DNA from: Metabacillus malikii
GTDB taxonomy: Bacteria > Bacillota > Bacilli > Bacillales > Bacillaceae
Length of the DNA stretch: 64,000 nucleotides
Assembly (NCBI RefSeq): GCF_030813355.1
Contig: NZ_JAUSUD010000003.1
Location: forward strand, 1 to 64,000
Reading direction: 5' to 3'
Shown piece by piece: positions 9,892-19,021 of this stretch. A program made the translations under genes and the position numbers. How positions within the stretch are numbered: the first letter of the stretch is position 1; each line of letters begins with the position of its first letter. The notes beneath the pieces are model-generated. The model was not told where the DNA came from. It worked only from the letters and a program-made list of their open reading frames with translations, and did no database searches.

Positions 9892-10190
9892 GAGGCAGGG
9901 AAAAAGGTTATAAATATAAGAAAAGACCGATTTATTAGATGAGATTTCAATTTATTCTTGTTGTTTTTACATGGGAAACGTTCTGGTTGATTGCAGCACG
10001 AGTACTCGCTTTCCGCGGGGTGGGTGCTGAGCCTCCTCGGCGCAAACGCCTGTGGGGTCTCACCTCTCCCACGCATCCCGCAGGAGTCTCGCACTTCCGC
10101 TCCAATCAACCTTTACAGAATTTGTAGCATAGAATCCCTAATAACAATGTTCGTATTTAACTAGGTTGTATTTAGTTATGTACCAGCCTC
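9892..10190 (-). mobile_element. MITE-like element, copy A (inside the yfm operon)
   Basis: This 299-bp element matches, in inverted orientation and over its whole length, the element at 32829-33132. Its ends are inverted (AGAGGCAGGGAAAAAGG versus, from the other side, AGAGGCTGGTACATAAC). Inside lies the GC-rich core 9985-10111, itself bounded by GGTTGATT and AATCAACC. It sits between yfmC and yfmD. It encodes no transposase. A short open frame across the core is not believed to be a gene. Confidence 0.8.
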
Positions 10191-10220
10191 TATTTGTCAA
10201 AACGGAAAGGAGGATTTGAT

Positions 10221-11237
10221 TTGACAGGAATGCTAAAAAGCGTTCGTTTGAAAATAATAGGATTAATCATCCTTATTCTCCTATTGACCATCTCATTTAT
10301 AGGTAGCATTGCACTTGGGCAGAGGTCAATTCCTTTACAAACGACATTCGACGCTATCTTCCATTTTGATAAAACAATAACTGAACATATTATTGTTACA
10401 ACATCTAGATTAACAAGAGCGATTATTGCAACAATTATTGGTGCAAATCTTGCTATTGCGGGAGCTTTAATGCAAGCTTTAACAAAAAATCCTTTGGCGT
10501 CACCTGATATTTTAGGAGTAAATGCGGGAGCCTTATTTTTTATTGTCTGCTCAGTAACATTTTTTCAAGTCGAATCCTTAGTCCATTATATGTGGGTCGC
10601 ATTTATAGGAGCAGGAATAGCAGGGGGACTTGTTTATTTTTTAGGCTCATTAGGAAGGCAGGGGCTAACACCTTTGAAAATTGTCTTAGCGGGTACAGCA
10701 ATTTCAGCTTTGTTTGTATCCTTTACACAAGGATTATTAGTCATTGATGAGCAAAAACTGCAAAGTATTTTATTTTGGTTAGCAGGTTCAGTTGCAGGAC
10801 GTAGTCTTGATATGTTGATACCCGTTTTACCATTTATGGTTGTTGCTACACTTCTAGCATTTAGTTTAGGGAATTCTATTAACATATTTATGTTTGGAGA
10901 TGAAGTTGCAACAGGTTTAGGTCAACAAACAATCATAATAAAAATACTAATTGGCATTTCAATTATCCTTTTAGCAGGCGGTTCAGTGGCTGTTGCTGGT
11001 TCAATTGGTTTCGTAGGCTTAATCGTTCCACATATTGTTCGAGGATTAGTTGGACAGGATTACAGATGGGTACTACCGCTAAGTGCTTTAGCAGGGGCTA
11101 GTCTATTATTACTTGCAGATACGACTGCACGATTTATCATTATCCCTCAGGAAATCCCAATCGGGGTGATGACTGCATTTGTCGGTACACCATTTTTTAT
11201 TTACCTCGCACGTAGGAGGTTATCAGGAAATGAATAA
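10221..11237 (+). CDS. yfmD: Iron-complex ABC permease, FecCD family (YfmD-like)
   Basis: This is one of two polytopic FecCD/BtuC-type permease subunits that form the channel for YfmC-delivered iron complexes. It has about 338 residues and 9-10 membrane helices, with the family motifs TRLTRAIIATIIGANLAIAGALMQALTKNPLASPDILG near the N-terminus and GSIGFVGLIVPHIVRGLVG-D-R toward the end. A longer frame opens at a TTG at 10194, but AAAGGAGGA at 10206-10213 is correctly spaced for the TTG at 10221, which I prefer. It is translationally coupled to yfmE: the yfmE ATG overlaps the stop of this gene. Confidence 0.9.
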   Translation: MTGMLKSVRLKIIGLIILILLLTISFIGSIALGQRSIPLQTTFDAIFHFDKTITEHIIVTTSRLTRAIIATIIGANLAIAGALMQALTKNPLASPDILGVNAGALFFIVCSVTFFQVESLVHYMWVAFIGAGIAGGLVYFLGSLGRQGLTPLKIVLAGTAISALFVSFTQGLLVIDEQKLQSILFWLAGSVAGRSLDMLIPVLPFMVVATLLAFSLGNSINIFMFGDEVATGLGQQTIIIKILIGISIILLAGGSVAVAGSIGFVGLIVPHIVRGLVGQDYRWVLPLSALAGASLLLLADTTARFIIIPQEIPIGVMTAFVGTPFFIYLARRRLSGNE

Positions 11238-12270
11238 TGTAATATCGTTAAAAAGAGAGACAAAGCAGCCAGCAACAAGTATCGCGGAAAGTTTTTTTCG
11301 AACTATGCTAGTACTGTGCACGATCGCAATTATCCTTTTCATTGTCAGTTTATCAGTGGGGAGCAGTTTTATTCATCCTATACAAATAATAAAAGAGCTC
11401 ATCGGTTTTAAATCTGGAGAGTTTGATTATGTACTTCATACTTTAAGACTACCTCGAGTTTTATTGGCATTTTTAGTCGGGGGTGCACTAGGAGTAGCGG
11501 GTCTTATTTTACAGGCAATTATTCGAAATCCGCTTGCTTCTCCAGATATTATCGGGATAACTAGCGGAGCATCTGTTGGGGCAATCATGTTTATCGTCTA
11601 TTTGACGGGGACGGTAAGTATCCACTTTCTCCCTGTGGCAGCTATAATTGGTGCAGCAACTGTTTCGTTCGTCATTTACTTGCTGTCCTGGAAAAGAGGA
11701 GTCACTCCGTTTCGCCTTGTCTTAATCGGAATCGGTGTAGCGGCAGCAATGAAAGCGATCGTAATGTTGATGCTAGTCGTAAGTGAAACCGCGATTGCTA
11801 CTAAGTCTTATTTATGGCTTACTGGAAGTTTATACGGTGCGAATTGGAATGATGTTTATGCAATGTTGCCGTGGCTTCTATTATTTATACCAGTTGCTTT
11901 ATATTTATCTAGAACAGTAGATGTCATGGAACTAGGCGATTTACTAGCAACTGGACTTGGTGTACATGTACAAAGGAAACGAGTTATTCTTTTAGTCGTA
12001 AGCGTTGCATTAGCAGGTTCAGCTGTTGCTTTTGCAGGTGGAATTGAATTTATTGGGTTAATTGCTCCACATATTGGACGTAAGCTAATCGGGCGTTCCT
12101 TTCGAATGCTTGTCCCTATATCTGGATTATTAGGAGGGATTCTCGTCGTATGTGCGGACATGATAGCGAGAACGGCTTTCTTACCATTAGATATTCCTGC
12201 AGGTGTTTTCACTGCAGCTATCGGGGCTCCTTTTTTTATTTATCTGTTATATAAGGGAAGAAATGCTTAG
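11230..12270 (+). CDS. yfmE: Iron-complex ABC permease, FecCD family (YfmE-like)
   Basis: This is the second FecCD permease, about 346 residues, with the same signature segments (LRLPRVLLAFLVGGALGVAGLILQAIIRNPLASPDIIG; GGIEFIGLIAPHIGRKLIG). The open frame extends upstream to 11179, but AGGAGGT at 11214-11220 points to the ATG at 11230, which overlaps the yfmD stop codon. No ATPase gene (YfmF equivalent) follows. A terminator and then pstS come next, so the ATPase must be encoded elsewhere or shared. Confidence 0.9.
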   Translation: MNNVISLKRETKQPATSIAESFFRTMLVLCTIAIILFIVSLSVGSSFIHPIQIIKELIGFKSGEFDYVLHTLRLPRVLLAFLVGGALGVAGLILQAIIRNPLASPDIIGITSGASVGAIMFIVYLTGTVSIHFLPVAAIIGAATVSFVIYLLSWKRGVTPFRLVLIGIGVAAAMKAIVMLMLVVSETAIATKSYLWLTGSLYGANWNDVYAMLPWLLLFIPVALYLSRTVDVMELGDLLATGLGVHVQRKRVILLVVSVALAGSAVAFAGGIEFIGLIAPHIGRKLIGRSFRMLVPISGLLGGILVVCADMIARTAFLPLDIPAGVFTAAIGAPFFIYLLYKGRNA

Positions 12271-12314
12271 TAACATAAAATATGTTTAACTATAAATAAA
12301 ATTATAAAAATGTT

Positions 12315-12348
12315 AGTGGTACTTTGATGAAAGAAGTATCACTTTTTT
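12315..12348 (+). terminator. Terminator of the yfm operon
   Basis: AGTGGTACTT pairs with AAGTATCACT (one G-U pair), followed by six T residues. Confidence 0.75.
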
Positions 12349-12539
12349 CATTTGCCTTAATAAGTGTTCTCACTTAACTATTCCATACTCCACATTTCCT
12401 ATAAAATCCATCCTAGCAGTTTCAAAATCTCCTTTCTTATCTTCACAACATATAATCCTAAATGAAAGGCATATTAAGAAAGCCAATATACTTTTAAATA
12501 AAGCCGAAAATTAACTAATTTAAAACGCAGTTAATAAAA

Positions 12540-12598
12540 TTTACAAAACCTTTACATTAAATCCATGTCACCTTTACATTCTTCATTTAATCTTTACA
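12540..12598 (+). promoter_or_regulatory. PhoP (Pho box) repeats of the pst operon
   Basis: TTTACA hexamers stand at 12540, 12551 and 12573, with degenerate ones at 12562 and 12584, all 11 bases apart. A further TTTACA lies at 12593. This is the direct-repeat pattern TT(A/T)ACA-N5 recognised by phosphorylated PhoP in bacilli, so the operon should be induced by phosphate starvation. Confidence 0.88.
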
Positions 12599-12639
12599 TG
12601 TCGAAAAAAGTCGTAATTTATCACCTGGAGGTTATGAGT

Positions 12640-13476
12640 ATGTTCACAAATAGGGTAGTGTATGGGTTATTAATCGTAATCCTAACTTCCATCTTATCAG
12701 CATGTAATAGCCATACTGATGGAGCAGAATCATCAAATGAAAATGTATCTACGGTTTCTGTTTCTGGATCCACCTCAGTAGGACCTTTAGCTGAAAAATT
12801 AGCAGACAAGTTTAAAGATACTGCAAATATTAAAGTTGAAATAAATCAAAACGGTTCATCAGCAGGAATTCAAAATGCAATGAATGGGGTATCAGAAATT
12901 GGAATGTCGTCACGAGATTTAGAAGAGGAAGAAAAAGCAAGTGGATTAGTCGAGACAACAATCGCATACGATGGCATTGTTGTCGTCACACACCCAAGCA
13001 ACAAGGTGAAAACACTAACGATGGAACAAGTGAAGGCTATATTCACTGGTGAAATCAACAATTGGAAGGAACTAGGCGGTGATGATTTAGAAATCGTCGT
13101 TGTTTCAAGAGAAGATGGTTCAGGCTCACGTGATGCCTTTCAAGAAATCGTCGGGTATTCTTCTGGTGAATTAGTAAGAAGCGCAATTATAGCGAGTGGT
13201 AACGGAAATATTAAAACAACTGTCGCCGGGAATAAGCATGCGGTAGGTTTTATATCGTTTGAATATATTGATTCATCTATTTCGACTTTAAATATCGATG
13301 GAGTAGAGGCAACAGTTGAGAATGTTTTACAACAAAGATATAAATTATCACGCCCATTCTTATTTGTACATAGAGTCGACCAAATTACCGATGCTGGTAA
13401 GCAGTATATCGATTATATTTTGAGCGAAGATGGACAAGCAATTATTACGAAAGCAGGGGCTATACCAATTAAATAA
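12640..13476 (+). CDS. pstS: Phosphate-binding lipoprotein PstS
   Basis: PstS is the extracytoplasmic phosphate receptor of the high-affinity Pst ABC importer. The product has about 278 residues, a lipoprotein signal with lipobox LSAC, and the phosphate-binding loops SVSGSTSVGPL, NGSSAGIQNA, IGMSSRDL and SREDGSGSRDAF. GGAGG lies eight bases before the ATG at 12640. The frame is open back to 12565, but that ATG sits inside the Pho boxes. It is first in the operon pstS-pstC-pstA-pstB-phoU. Confidence 0.95.
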   Translation: MFTNRVVYGLLIVILTSILSACNSHTDGAESSNENVSTVSVSGSTSVGPLAEKLADKFKDTANIKVEINQNGSSAGIQNAMNGVSEIGMSSRDLEEEEKASGLVETTIAYDGIVVVTHPSNKVKTLTMEQVKAIFTGEINNWKELGGDDLEIVVVSREDGSGSRDAFQEIVGYSSGELVRSAIIASGNGNIKTTVAGNKHAVGFISFEYIDSSISTLNIDGVEATVENVLQQRYKLSRPFLFVHRVDQITDAGKQYIDYILSEDGQAIITKAGAIPIK

Positions 13477-13527
13477 CGTGATAATGTTAGTTGAACCGTT
13501 GTAAAAGAGATGCATGGAGGAATGAAG

Positions 13528-14427
13528 ATGTCTCGGGAACCAATAAAGGTAAACAATAAAAATAAGCGGAAATACATGTTAGAGAAGTTGTCATCTAGAG
13601 TCTTTCAATTTTGTGCACTTCTTTCAGTCGTAAGTTTATTATTAATCGTTGGATTTGTATTTTATAAAGGGGCTCTGCCATTTATTGTCGATGGGTATAG
13701 CTTTTTTGATTTTCTACTTGGAGTGGATTGGGTTCCTAGTGAAGATAAGTATGGGATTTTGCCGATGATTGTTGCATCGATATATGCGACGATAGGTGCA
13801 TTAATCATTGGAGTACCAATTGGATTATTTACTGCAATCTTCTTAGCTGAATTAGCACCAAAAAGTGTAGCAAAATTTATGTCTCCTGCAGTACAGCTAT
13901 TGGCTGGGATTCCATCTGTGTTATATGGTGTATTTGGACTCGCATTAATAGTGCCATTTTTGCAAAATCAATTAAATCTAGTTAAAGGTCAAAGCCTCTT
14001 CGCAGTTATATTAGTTTTAGCGATTATGATGCTTCCTACCATTGTGACGGTTGCTGAAACTGCGATCCGAGCTGTTCCGAAAACATATCGCGAAGGGTCA
14101 TTAGCGTTAGGGGCCTCCGAAATTGAAACAATTTTTAAGGTTGTTGTACCAGCAGCTAAATCAGGAATAATGGCTGCAATTGTTTTAGGTTTAGGGAGAG
14201 CAATCGGTGAAACAATGGCTGTTATCTTAGTGGCAGGAAACAGTTTAATCTTACCATCAAGTCTTTTCGATAGTGTACGACCATTGACTACAAATATTGC
14301 ATTAGAAATGGGCTATGCATTCGGTACACATCAAAATATGCTGTTCGCGACAGGAATTGTACTTTTCTCATTTATTTTGATTTTAAATTTTGTATTAGCG
14401 AAAATTAGTGCAAAGGGTGGTAAGTAA
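13528..14427 (+). CDS. pstC: Phosphate ABC permease PstC
   Basis: This is one of the two membrane subunits of the Pst transporter. It has about 299 residues and six predicted helices. The ABC-coupling loop reads VPKTYREGSLALGASEIETIFKVVVPAAKSGIMAAIVLGLGRAIGETMAV. GGAGG at 13516-13520 selects the ATG at 13528 over two earlier in-frame ATGs. It is one base upstream of pstA, so translation is coupled. Confidence 0.94.
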   Translation: MSREPIKVNNKNKRKYMLEKLSSRVFQFCALLSVVSLLLIVGFVFYKGALPFIVDGYSFFDFLLGVDWVPSEDKYGILPMIVASIYATIGALIIGVPIGLFTAIFLAELAPKSVAKFMSPAVQLLAGIPSVLYGVFGLALIVPFLQNQLNLVKGQSLFAVILVLAIMMLPTIVTVAETAIRAVPKTYREGSLALGASEIETIFKVVVPAAKSGIMAAIVLGLGRAIGETMAVILVAGNSLILPSSLFDSVRPLTTNIALEMGYAFGTHQNMLFATGIVLFSFILILNFVLAKISAKGGK

Positions 14428-14428
14428 G

Positions 14429-15253
14429 GTGAGAAAGCTTAAGGATTATTTTTACCGAGGTCTTCTATGGGGAGCGGCCTTTTTGACAGTTGCCGTACTC
14501 TTCATAATCGTAGGTTTTATCTTTTCTAAAGGTTACAATTTAATTAGCCTTGATTTTATCTTTGGTGATTATTCCCCTACAGGTGGTGGTGGAATTTGGC
14601 CAATGGTGATTACGACAATCTATACAATTGTTATCTCATTGCTTATCGCTACACCAATTGGAATCTTTGCCGCTGTGTACTTGCAGGAGTACGCAAAACA
14701 AGGCCGATTAGTAAGTATTATTCGTTTTGCAACTGAAAGTTTAACAGGGATTCCATCGATTATTTATGGACTTTTTGGCGCCGTGTTTTTTGTGACGACG
14801 TTAAAAATGGGAATGTCTATTATTGCTGCCTCCTTAACATTAACGATTATCGTCTTACCTGTTGTCATCAGAACGACGGAAGAATCACTCAAAACAGTTC
14901 CACCTTCATACCGAGAGGGTTCCCTAGCACTAGGAACGACAAGGCTGCAAACTTTATATAAAGTTATTTTACCAAGTGCAATGCCAGGAATTTTATCAGG
15001 AATTATTCTCTCCATTGGTAGAATTGTCGGGGAATCTGCTGCCATATTTTTAACAGCAGGTACTGTTGCTAACATGCCTTCTAGTATTTTCTCATCGGCA
15101 CGGACATTAACTGTTCATTCCTTTTTAGTTACCCAGGAGTCAGGTGACATCGAATTAGCCTCGGCAGTTGGGATTGTCCTAATTGTGATCATTTTAGTAT
15201 TAAATTTATCAGCTATGTTTATCTCAAAAAAATTAAATAAATCAAATTACTAA
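14429..15253 (+). CDS. pstA: Phosphate ABC permease PstA
   Basis: This is the second Pst membrane subunit, about 274 residues and six helices, with the coupling loop VPPSYREGSLALGTTRLQTLYKVILPSAMPGILSGIILSIGRIVGESAA. I place the start at the GTG at 14429, directly after the pstC stop and preceded by AAAGGGTGG. The frame is open back to a GTG at 14408 inside pstC. It is followed closely by pstB. Confidence 0.93.
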   Translation: MRKLKDYFYRGLLWGAAFLTVAVLFIIVGFIFSKGYNLISLDFIFGDYSPTGGGGIWPMVITTIYTIVISLLIATPIGIFAAVYLQEYAKQGRLVSIIRFATESLTGIPSIIYGLFGAVFFVTTLKMGMSIIAASLTLTIIVLPVVIRTTEESLKTVPPSYREGSLALGTTRLQTLYKVILPSAMPGILSGIILSIGRIVGESAAIFLTAGTVANMPSSIFSSARTLTVHSFLVTQESGDIELASAVGIVLIVIILVLNLSAMFISKKLNKSNY

Positions 15254-15266
15254 ATGAGGTGTTGAC

Positions 15267-16079
15267 ATGAGTGCAACTGGAATTAAAGTAAGGATGAATC
15301 ATTCTACAATACTGAACGAACAAGAAAAAGATGTGAAAATCAATGTTCAAAATCTTGATTTGTTTTATGGTGAGAAACAGGCGTTATTCTCGATATCAAT
15401 TGATATATTCGAGAATGAGGTAACAGCTCTTATAGGACCATCTGGGTGTGGGAAATCTACATTCTTGAGAACGTTAAACCGAATGAATGATTTAATTGAC
15501 GGAGTGAAAATCAATGGTACGATAAACATTGATAATGAGGATATCTATAAATCCACTGATGTGATCAAACTGCGAACAAAAGTAGGAATGGTATTTCAAA
15601 AAGCAAATCTTTTCCCGATGAGTATTTATGATAATGTTGCATATGGTCCAAAAATGCAAGGCATAAAAAGTAAAAAAGAGCTAAATGAAATTGTTGAAAA
15701 AAGTTTACGGGGTGCCGCTATTTGGGACGAAGTGAAAGACCGTTTAAAAACTTCGGCGCTCGGTCTCTCCGGTGGTCAACAACAACGTATTTGTATTGCA
15801 CGTGCCATCGCAATGAAACCGGATATTATCTTAATGGATGAGCCTACGTCCGCATTAGACCCAATCTCTACATTAAAAGTAGAAGAATTAATAGAGAATA
15901 TGAAGAAAGAATATACGATTGTCATCGTGACCCATAATATGCAACAAGCAGCAAGGGTATCAGACCGAACAGCATTTTTCCTTAACGGGGAAGTAGTTGA
16001 ATACGACTTAACGAGTAAAATTTTTTCAGTACCAAGTGATAAAAGAACGGAAGACTATATTACCGGCAGATTCGGATAA
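15267..16079 (+). CDS. pstB: Phosphate ABC ATPase PstB
   Basis: This is the ATP-hydrolysing subunit of the Pst importer. The 270-residue protein has Walker [10 protein letters not shown], the PstB-specific [14 protein letters not shown] segment, Q-loop [19 protein letters not shown], signature LSGGQQQR and Walker [14 protein letters not shown], and ends EDYITGRFG as PstB proteins do. TGAGGTG precedes the ATG. There is a single pstB here, whereas B. subtilis has two in tandem. Confidence 0.96.
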   Translation: MSATGIKVRMNHSTILNEQEKDVKINVQNLDLFYGEKQALFSISIDIFENEVTALIGPSGCGKSTFLRTLNRMNDLIDGVKINGTINIDNEDIYKSTDVIKLRTKVGMVFQKANLFPMSIYDNVAYGPKMQGIKSKKELNEIVEKSLRGAAIWDEVKDRLKTSALGLSGGQQQRICIARAIAMKPDIILMDEPTSALDPISTLKVEELIENMKKEYTIVIVTHNMQQAARVSDRTAFFLNGEVVEYDLTSKIFSVPSDKRTEDYITGRFG

Positions 16080-16091
16080 GGAGGGATGTAA

Positions 16092-16751
16092 ATGGTTACG
16101 CGTGAAAGCTTTGAGAATAGTTTACATGAACTACAGGAAAAAATGAAGACGATGGGCGATATGGCGATTACATCAATTGAAACAGCATTTGAAGCTTTTA
16201 AAACAAAGGATGTCGAAGTCGCTTTAAAGGTAATCGAAGAAGATGAGGATGTTGATGACCTTGAAATCGAAATTAATCATTTCATTATCTGGTTGATGGC
16301 AAAGGAGCAGCCTGTTGCAAGAGATTTGCGCAGAATCATCGGTGCATTGAAAATAAGTTTGGAGATTGAACGAATTGCAGATTTCGGGGTGAATATTGCG
16401 AAATCAACAATTAGAATTGGCAATGCCTCTTCACAAGTAGATATATCCAATCTCGACAAAATGAAGGACATCTCGATTACAATGCTTCGTAAAAGCTTAA
16501 CTTCATTCATAAATGGAGATATTAATCTTGCCAAAGAGGTTGGAGACTTAGACGATGAAGTGGATGCATACAGTGTTGAACTGTATAAAATCATTACGAG
16601 TTACTTAAAAGAGCATCCGGAGGAAACCGAGCAATTAATCCAATATTTATTAATCAATCGCTACCTTGAGCGGACAGCTGACCATATTACAAACATCGCT
16701 GAAAGTGCAGCATATTTATTAAAAGGTCAAATGTATGATTTAAATCAATAA
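16092..16751 (+). CDS. phoU: Phosphate signalling regulator PhoU
   Basis: PhoU is a cytoplasmic helical-bundle protein that couples Pst activity to the PhoR-PhoP system and restrains phosphate uptake. It has 219 residues with two PhoU three-helix repeats, each with a metal-binding acidic cluster (LEIERIADFGVNIAK and RYLERTADHITNIAES). It lies 12 bases after pstB with AAGGAGGG, so it belongs to the same operon. B. subtilis lacks phoU in its pst operon. The arrangement here is the ancestral one. Confidence 0.95.
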   Translation: MVTRESFENSLHELQEKMKTMGDMAITSIETAFEAFKTKDVEVALKVIEEDEDVDDLEIEINHFIIWLMAKEQPVARDLRRIIGALKISLEIERIADFGVNIAKSTIRIGNASSQVDISNLDKMKDISITMLRKSLTSFINGDINLAKEVGDLDDEVDAYSVELYKIITSYLKEHPEETEQLIQYLLINRYLERTADHITNIAESAAYLLKGQMYDLNQ

Positions 16752-16782
16752 TAAGTAAATTGCAACATTAAATAATGACGAT

Positions 16783-16862
16783 GGGCTGTCTCTATAATCG
16801 GTAATACTATGTTGAATAATTCAGCATTGGAATGTTGTTTGCCGGTTATGTTTAGACAGCCC
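16783..16862. terminator. Long hairpin between phoU and gdh
   Basis: GGGCTGTCT (16783-16791) pairs with AGACAGCCC (16854-16862), and inside it ATAATCGG pairs with CCGGTTAT. The genes on either side converge, so it can serve as a bidirectional terminator, although T tracts are short. It may instead be a palindromic repeat unit. Confidence 0.6.
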
Positions 16863-16880
16863 TTTGCCAGTTAAATGAAC

Positions 16881-18260
16881 TTAATATAATTTACCTTGTC
16901 GATATAAAATCGTACATAGCTTCATGACCGCATGGATATAACAGTTTTGACGTAACGGAAACGGGTCATTGAAGTATTGGGGGAGAATCGTTTTTAATGT
17001 TAAGCTCATTTTTTCGTAGAGAAGTTGGTATACTTCTTTTTCGGTATAGAACTGTGTTTCTCTACCTTGGAGCCATTCAAAATAGGAGACGATTACTCCA
17101 CCGGCATTTGCAAGTATGTCAGGGATGATAATGACACCTTTATTGCTTAAGTATGCATCTGCTTCACCAGAAATAGGGGCGTTTGCTCCTTCGACAATCA
17201 ATTGTGCTTGTATTTTGTTCATATTATCTTTATGAATTTGGTCCTCTAATGCGGCTAAGATTAAAACATCCACCGATAAAGTGAGAATCTCATCACGTGA
17301 TTTTATTTCAGCATCTATTTGATGTGTTTGCAATTGTTCTAAGGTTGTAGGTAGTTCACCATGATTACTTGATGTATAGGTGATAAGTGCAGGAATATTT
17401 AATCCTGCTTCATTGTATAAGGTAACGTTGCGGTCACTGACAGCAATGATTTTATTCGTTAACGATGTACATTGATATGCTTCAAGAGCTGCGATAGATC
17501 CAACATTTCCAAACCCTTGAACAGCTAAAGTTAAAGGTTTATCTGCTAGAGCTAGCGCTGTTTTTGCAAATTTGTTATTACGTGATGCTAACCACTGTCT
17601 TTGTTCCTTCAGAAAATCGTATAAAAGATAACGAAACGTAAAATAAACCCCTCTGCCAGTAGCTTCTCTCCGGCCAAGTGAACCTGCATTTACAATGCTT
17701 TTTCCTGTAAAGCTGCCTCGGTATGGTTTCCCAGGATTGATGCTTTTATATTCAGCCATCATCCAGTCCATTTCTCTATCGCCTGTTCCTACATCAGGGG
17801 CAGGGATATCTTTATCAGGACCTATAATATCGCTAAAATAACGAACATATTTCTCACAAATTAAATGAAGCTCCCTTTCAGAGTAATCTCTTGGATTAAG
17901 AACGACTCCGCCCTTACCACCGCCAAACGGAACTTCATGAAGGGCATTTTTTAATGTCATTAGTGCTGCTAGATTAATGACTTCTTCTTCATTGACAGAT
18001 TCATGAAAGCGAATCCCGCCTTTATAAGGACCAAGTGTATCATTATGCTGGACCCGAAAAGCAGGGATGCGAACGACTTTTCCGTTGTCTAACGGCACAC
18101 GTAGAAACGATTTATGAATGTGGTTTGGAGTGGATAAAATTGCTGCCAGTGATGTAAAAGCCTGCTTCCTGGACTGACCGTGTAAATTCGGTAAAAAGGT
18201 ATGATCTTCTAATAATGCATGTAATGACTGTTGGACGATGGCACCTGTTTGACTAGCCAT
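16881..18260 (-). CDS. Glu/Leu/Phe/Val dehydrogenase family protein
   Basis: This is an NAD(P)-dependent oxidative deaminase. The 459-residue protein has the substrate motif VPFGGGKGGVVLNP with the catalytic lysine, the APDVGTGDREMDWMMAEY segment with the catalytic Asp, and the nucleotide-binding motif VQGFGNVGS, followed by a C-terminal SYFEWLQGR motif typical of glutamate dehydrogenases. It is about 35 residues longer than GudB/RocG, with an extended N-terminus and a longer insert near 200-215. Glutamate is the likely substrate, though the sequence is diverged enough that a branched-chain amino acid cannot be excluded. AAGGGGG precedes the ATG. Confidence 0.85.
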   Translation of the reverse strand: MASQTGAIVQQSLHALLEDHTFLPNLHGQSRKQAFTSLAAILSTPNHIHKSFLRVPLDNGKVVRIPAFRVQHNDTLGPYKGGIRFHESVNEEEVINLAALMTLKNALHEVPFGGGKGGVVLNPRDYSERELHLICEKYVRYFSDIIGPDKDIPAPDVGTGDREMDWMMAEYKSINPGKPYRGSFTGKSIVNAGSLGRREATGRGVYFTFRYLLYDFLKEQRQWLASRNNKFAKTALALADKPLTLAVQGFGNVGSIAALEAYQCTSLTNKIIAVSDRNVTLYNEAGLNIPALITYTSSNHGELPTTLEQLQTHQIDAEIKSRDEILTLSVDVLILAALEDQIHKDNMNKIQAQLIVEGANAPISGEADAYLSNKGVIIIPDILANAGGVIVSYFEWLQGRETQFYTEKEVYQLLYEKMSLTLKTILPQYFNDPFPLRQNCYIHAVMKLCTILYRQGKLY

Positions 18261-18317
18261 AATAATAACCCCCTTCTTCTAACAAACAATCATATGTTAG
18301 GGGAGGCGGGAATATAA

Positions 18318-18953
18318 CTAGATTCTATTTTTCGTGTACCAAAGTGTAATGAGGAAAACAAATTCAAAGATATTCATCGTAGCAGAACTAGGAAATGGTA
18401 GTGGGAGTGCTCCGCCAAGGGTCATGACAATTGTCCCAATAAACATCCAAATGAATCGCTTCTCCTTCATTAGTAGAAAGCTTGAGATTAGCATCCAAAG
18501 CGAAATGCCGATTACCATGTAAGGAATGCTCGGTTCTCCTGAATAAGTGTAGTGTAATACTCCATATTGATTGGAAGCTTTGAGGGTTAAATGGAAGGTG
18601 ACTGTCGCTAGCTCAATAAATATAATCGTTAGGAAATAACCCCATGTAAAAAGATGGAATGTCCGTGTTTTTACCCATTTCAATGAGGTTTTTGTTAAAA
18701 CTCCATAGCCAAATAGAACGAGTGTAGGGGTTATGAAGGCATGAAGCCAAAATCTAATTGTGCTAAGTGATTTTAGTAAATTTCCCTCGCCGATAAAAGT
18801 TCCGATTGCAATGATTAGGTTATCGTATATTAGACCAAGCGTGAGTAGAATTAATACATTAGCATATGGAAACGGATTAGATGAACGCATGACTCCCCAG
18901 ATAAACAAGAGAACATATCCAATAAGTAGCAATGTGTAAATGTAAACATCCAT
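18318..18953 (-). CDS. Multi-pass membrane protein of unknown function
   Basis: This is a 211-residue protein with six or seven predicted membrane helices spread over the whole length and little soluble sequence. I do not recognise the family. Polar residues that might matter are a His in RFWLHAF, an Asp in LIYDNLIIA and Glu/His in FIELATVTFH. AAGGAGGAG lies before the ATG. It is 57 bases upstream of the glutamate dehydrogenase gene on the same strand and may be co-transcribed with it. Confidence 0.7.
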   Translation of the reverse strand: MDVYIYTLLLIGYVLLFIWGVMRSSNPFPYANVLILLTLGLIYDNLIIAIGTFIGEGNLLKSLSTIRFWLHAFITPTLVLFGYGVLTKTSLKWVKTRTFHLFTWGYFLTIIFIELATVTFHLTLKASNQYGVLHYTYSGEPSIPYMVIGISLWMLISSFLLMKEKRFIWMFIGTIVMTLGGALPLPFPSSATMNIFEFVFLITLWYTKNRI

Positions 18954-18988
18954 CTCATACTCCTCCTTAGCATTATTTTAGCGCATTA

Positions 18989-19016
18989 AAGCGGTGGGGG
19001 ACTGTCCCCACCGCTT
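18989..19016 (-). terminator. Terminator of nptA, built on a GGGGACTGTCCCC palindrome
   Basis: AAGCGGTGGGG and CCCCACCGCTT form a perfect 11-bp stem with loop GACTGT, directly after the nptA stop on the minus strand. The loop region belongs to a palindrome family also seen near 21.0 and 29.2 kb. Confidence 0.75.
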
Positions 19017-19021
19017 GATTG

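Noticed and set aside
9879-10109. Minus-strand open frame beginning MIGAEVRDSCGMRGRGETPQAF, and its twin at 32910-33164
   Set aside because: Both frames lie across the GC-rich core of the dispersed repeat. The third copy at 50.0 kb breaks the frame, and composition and placement fit repeat DNA, not a gene.
10194-10220. Upstream TTG start for yfmD
   Set aside because: The strong AAAGGAGGA lies inside this extension and fits the TTG at 10221.
12565-12639. N-terminal extension of pstS from the ATG at 12565
   Set aside because: That ATG is inside the Pho boxes. The Shine-Dalgarno, signal peptide and lipobox all fit the start at 12640.
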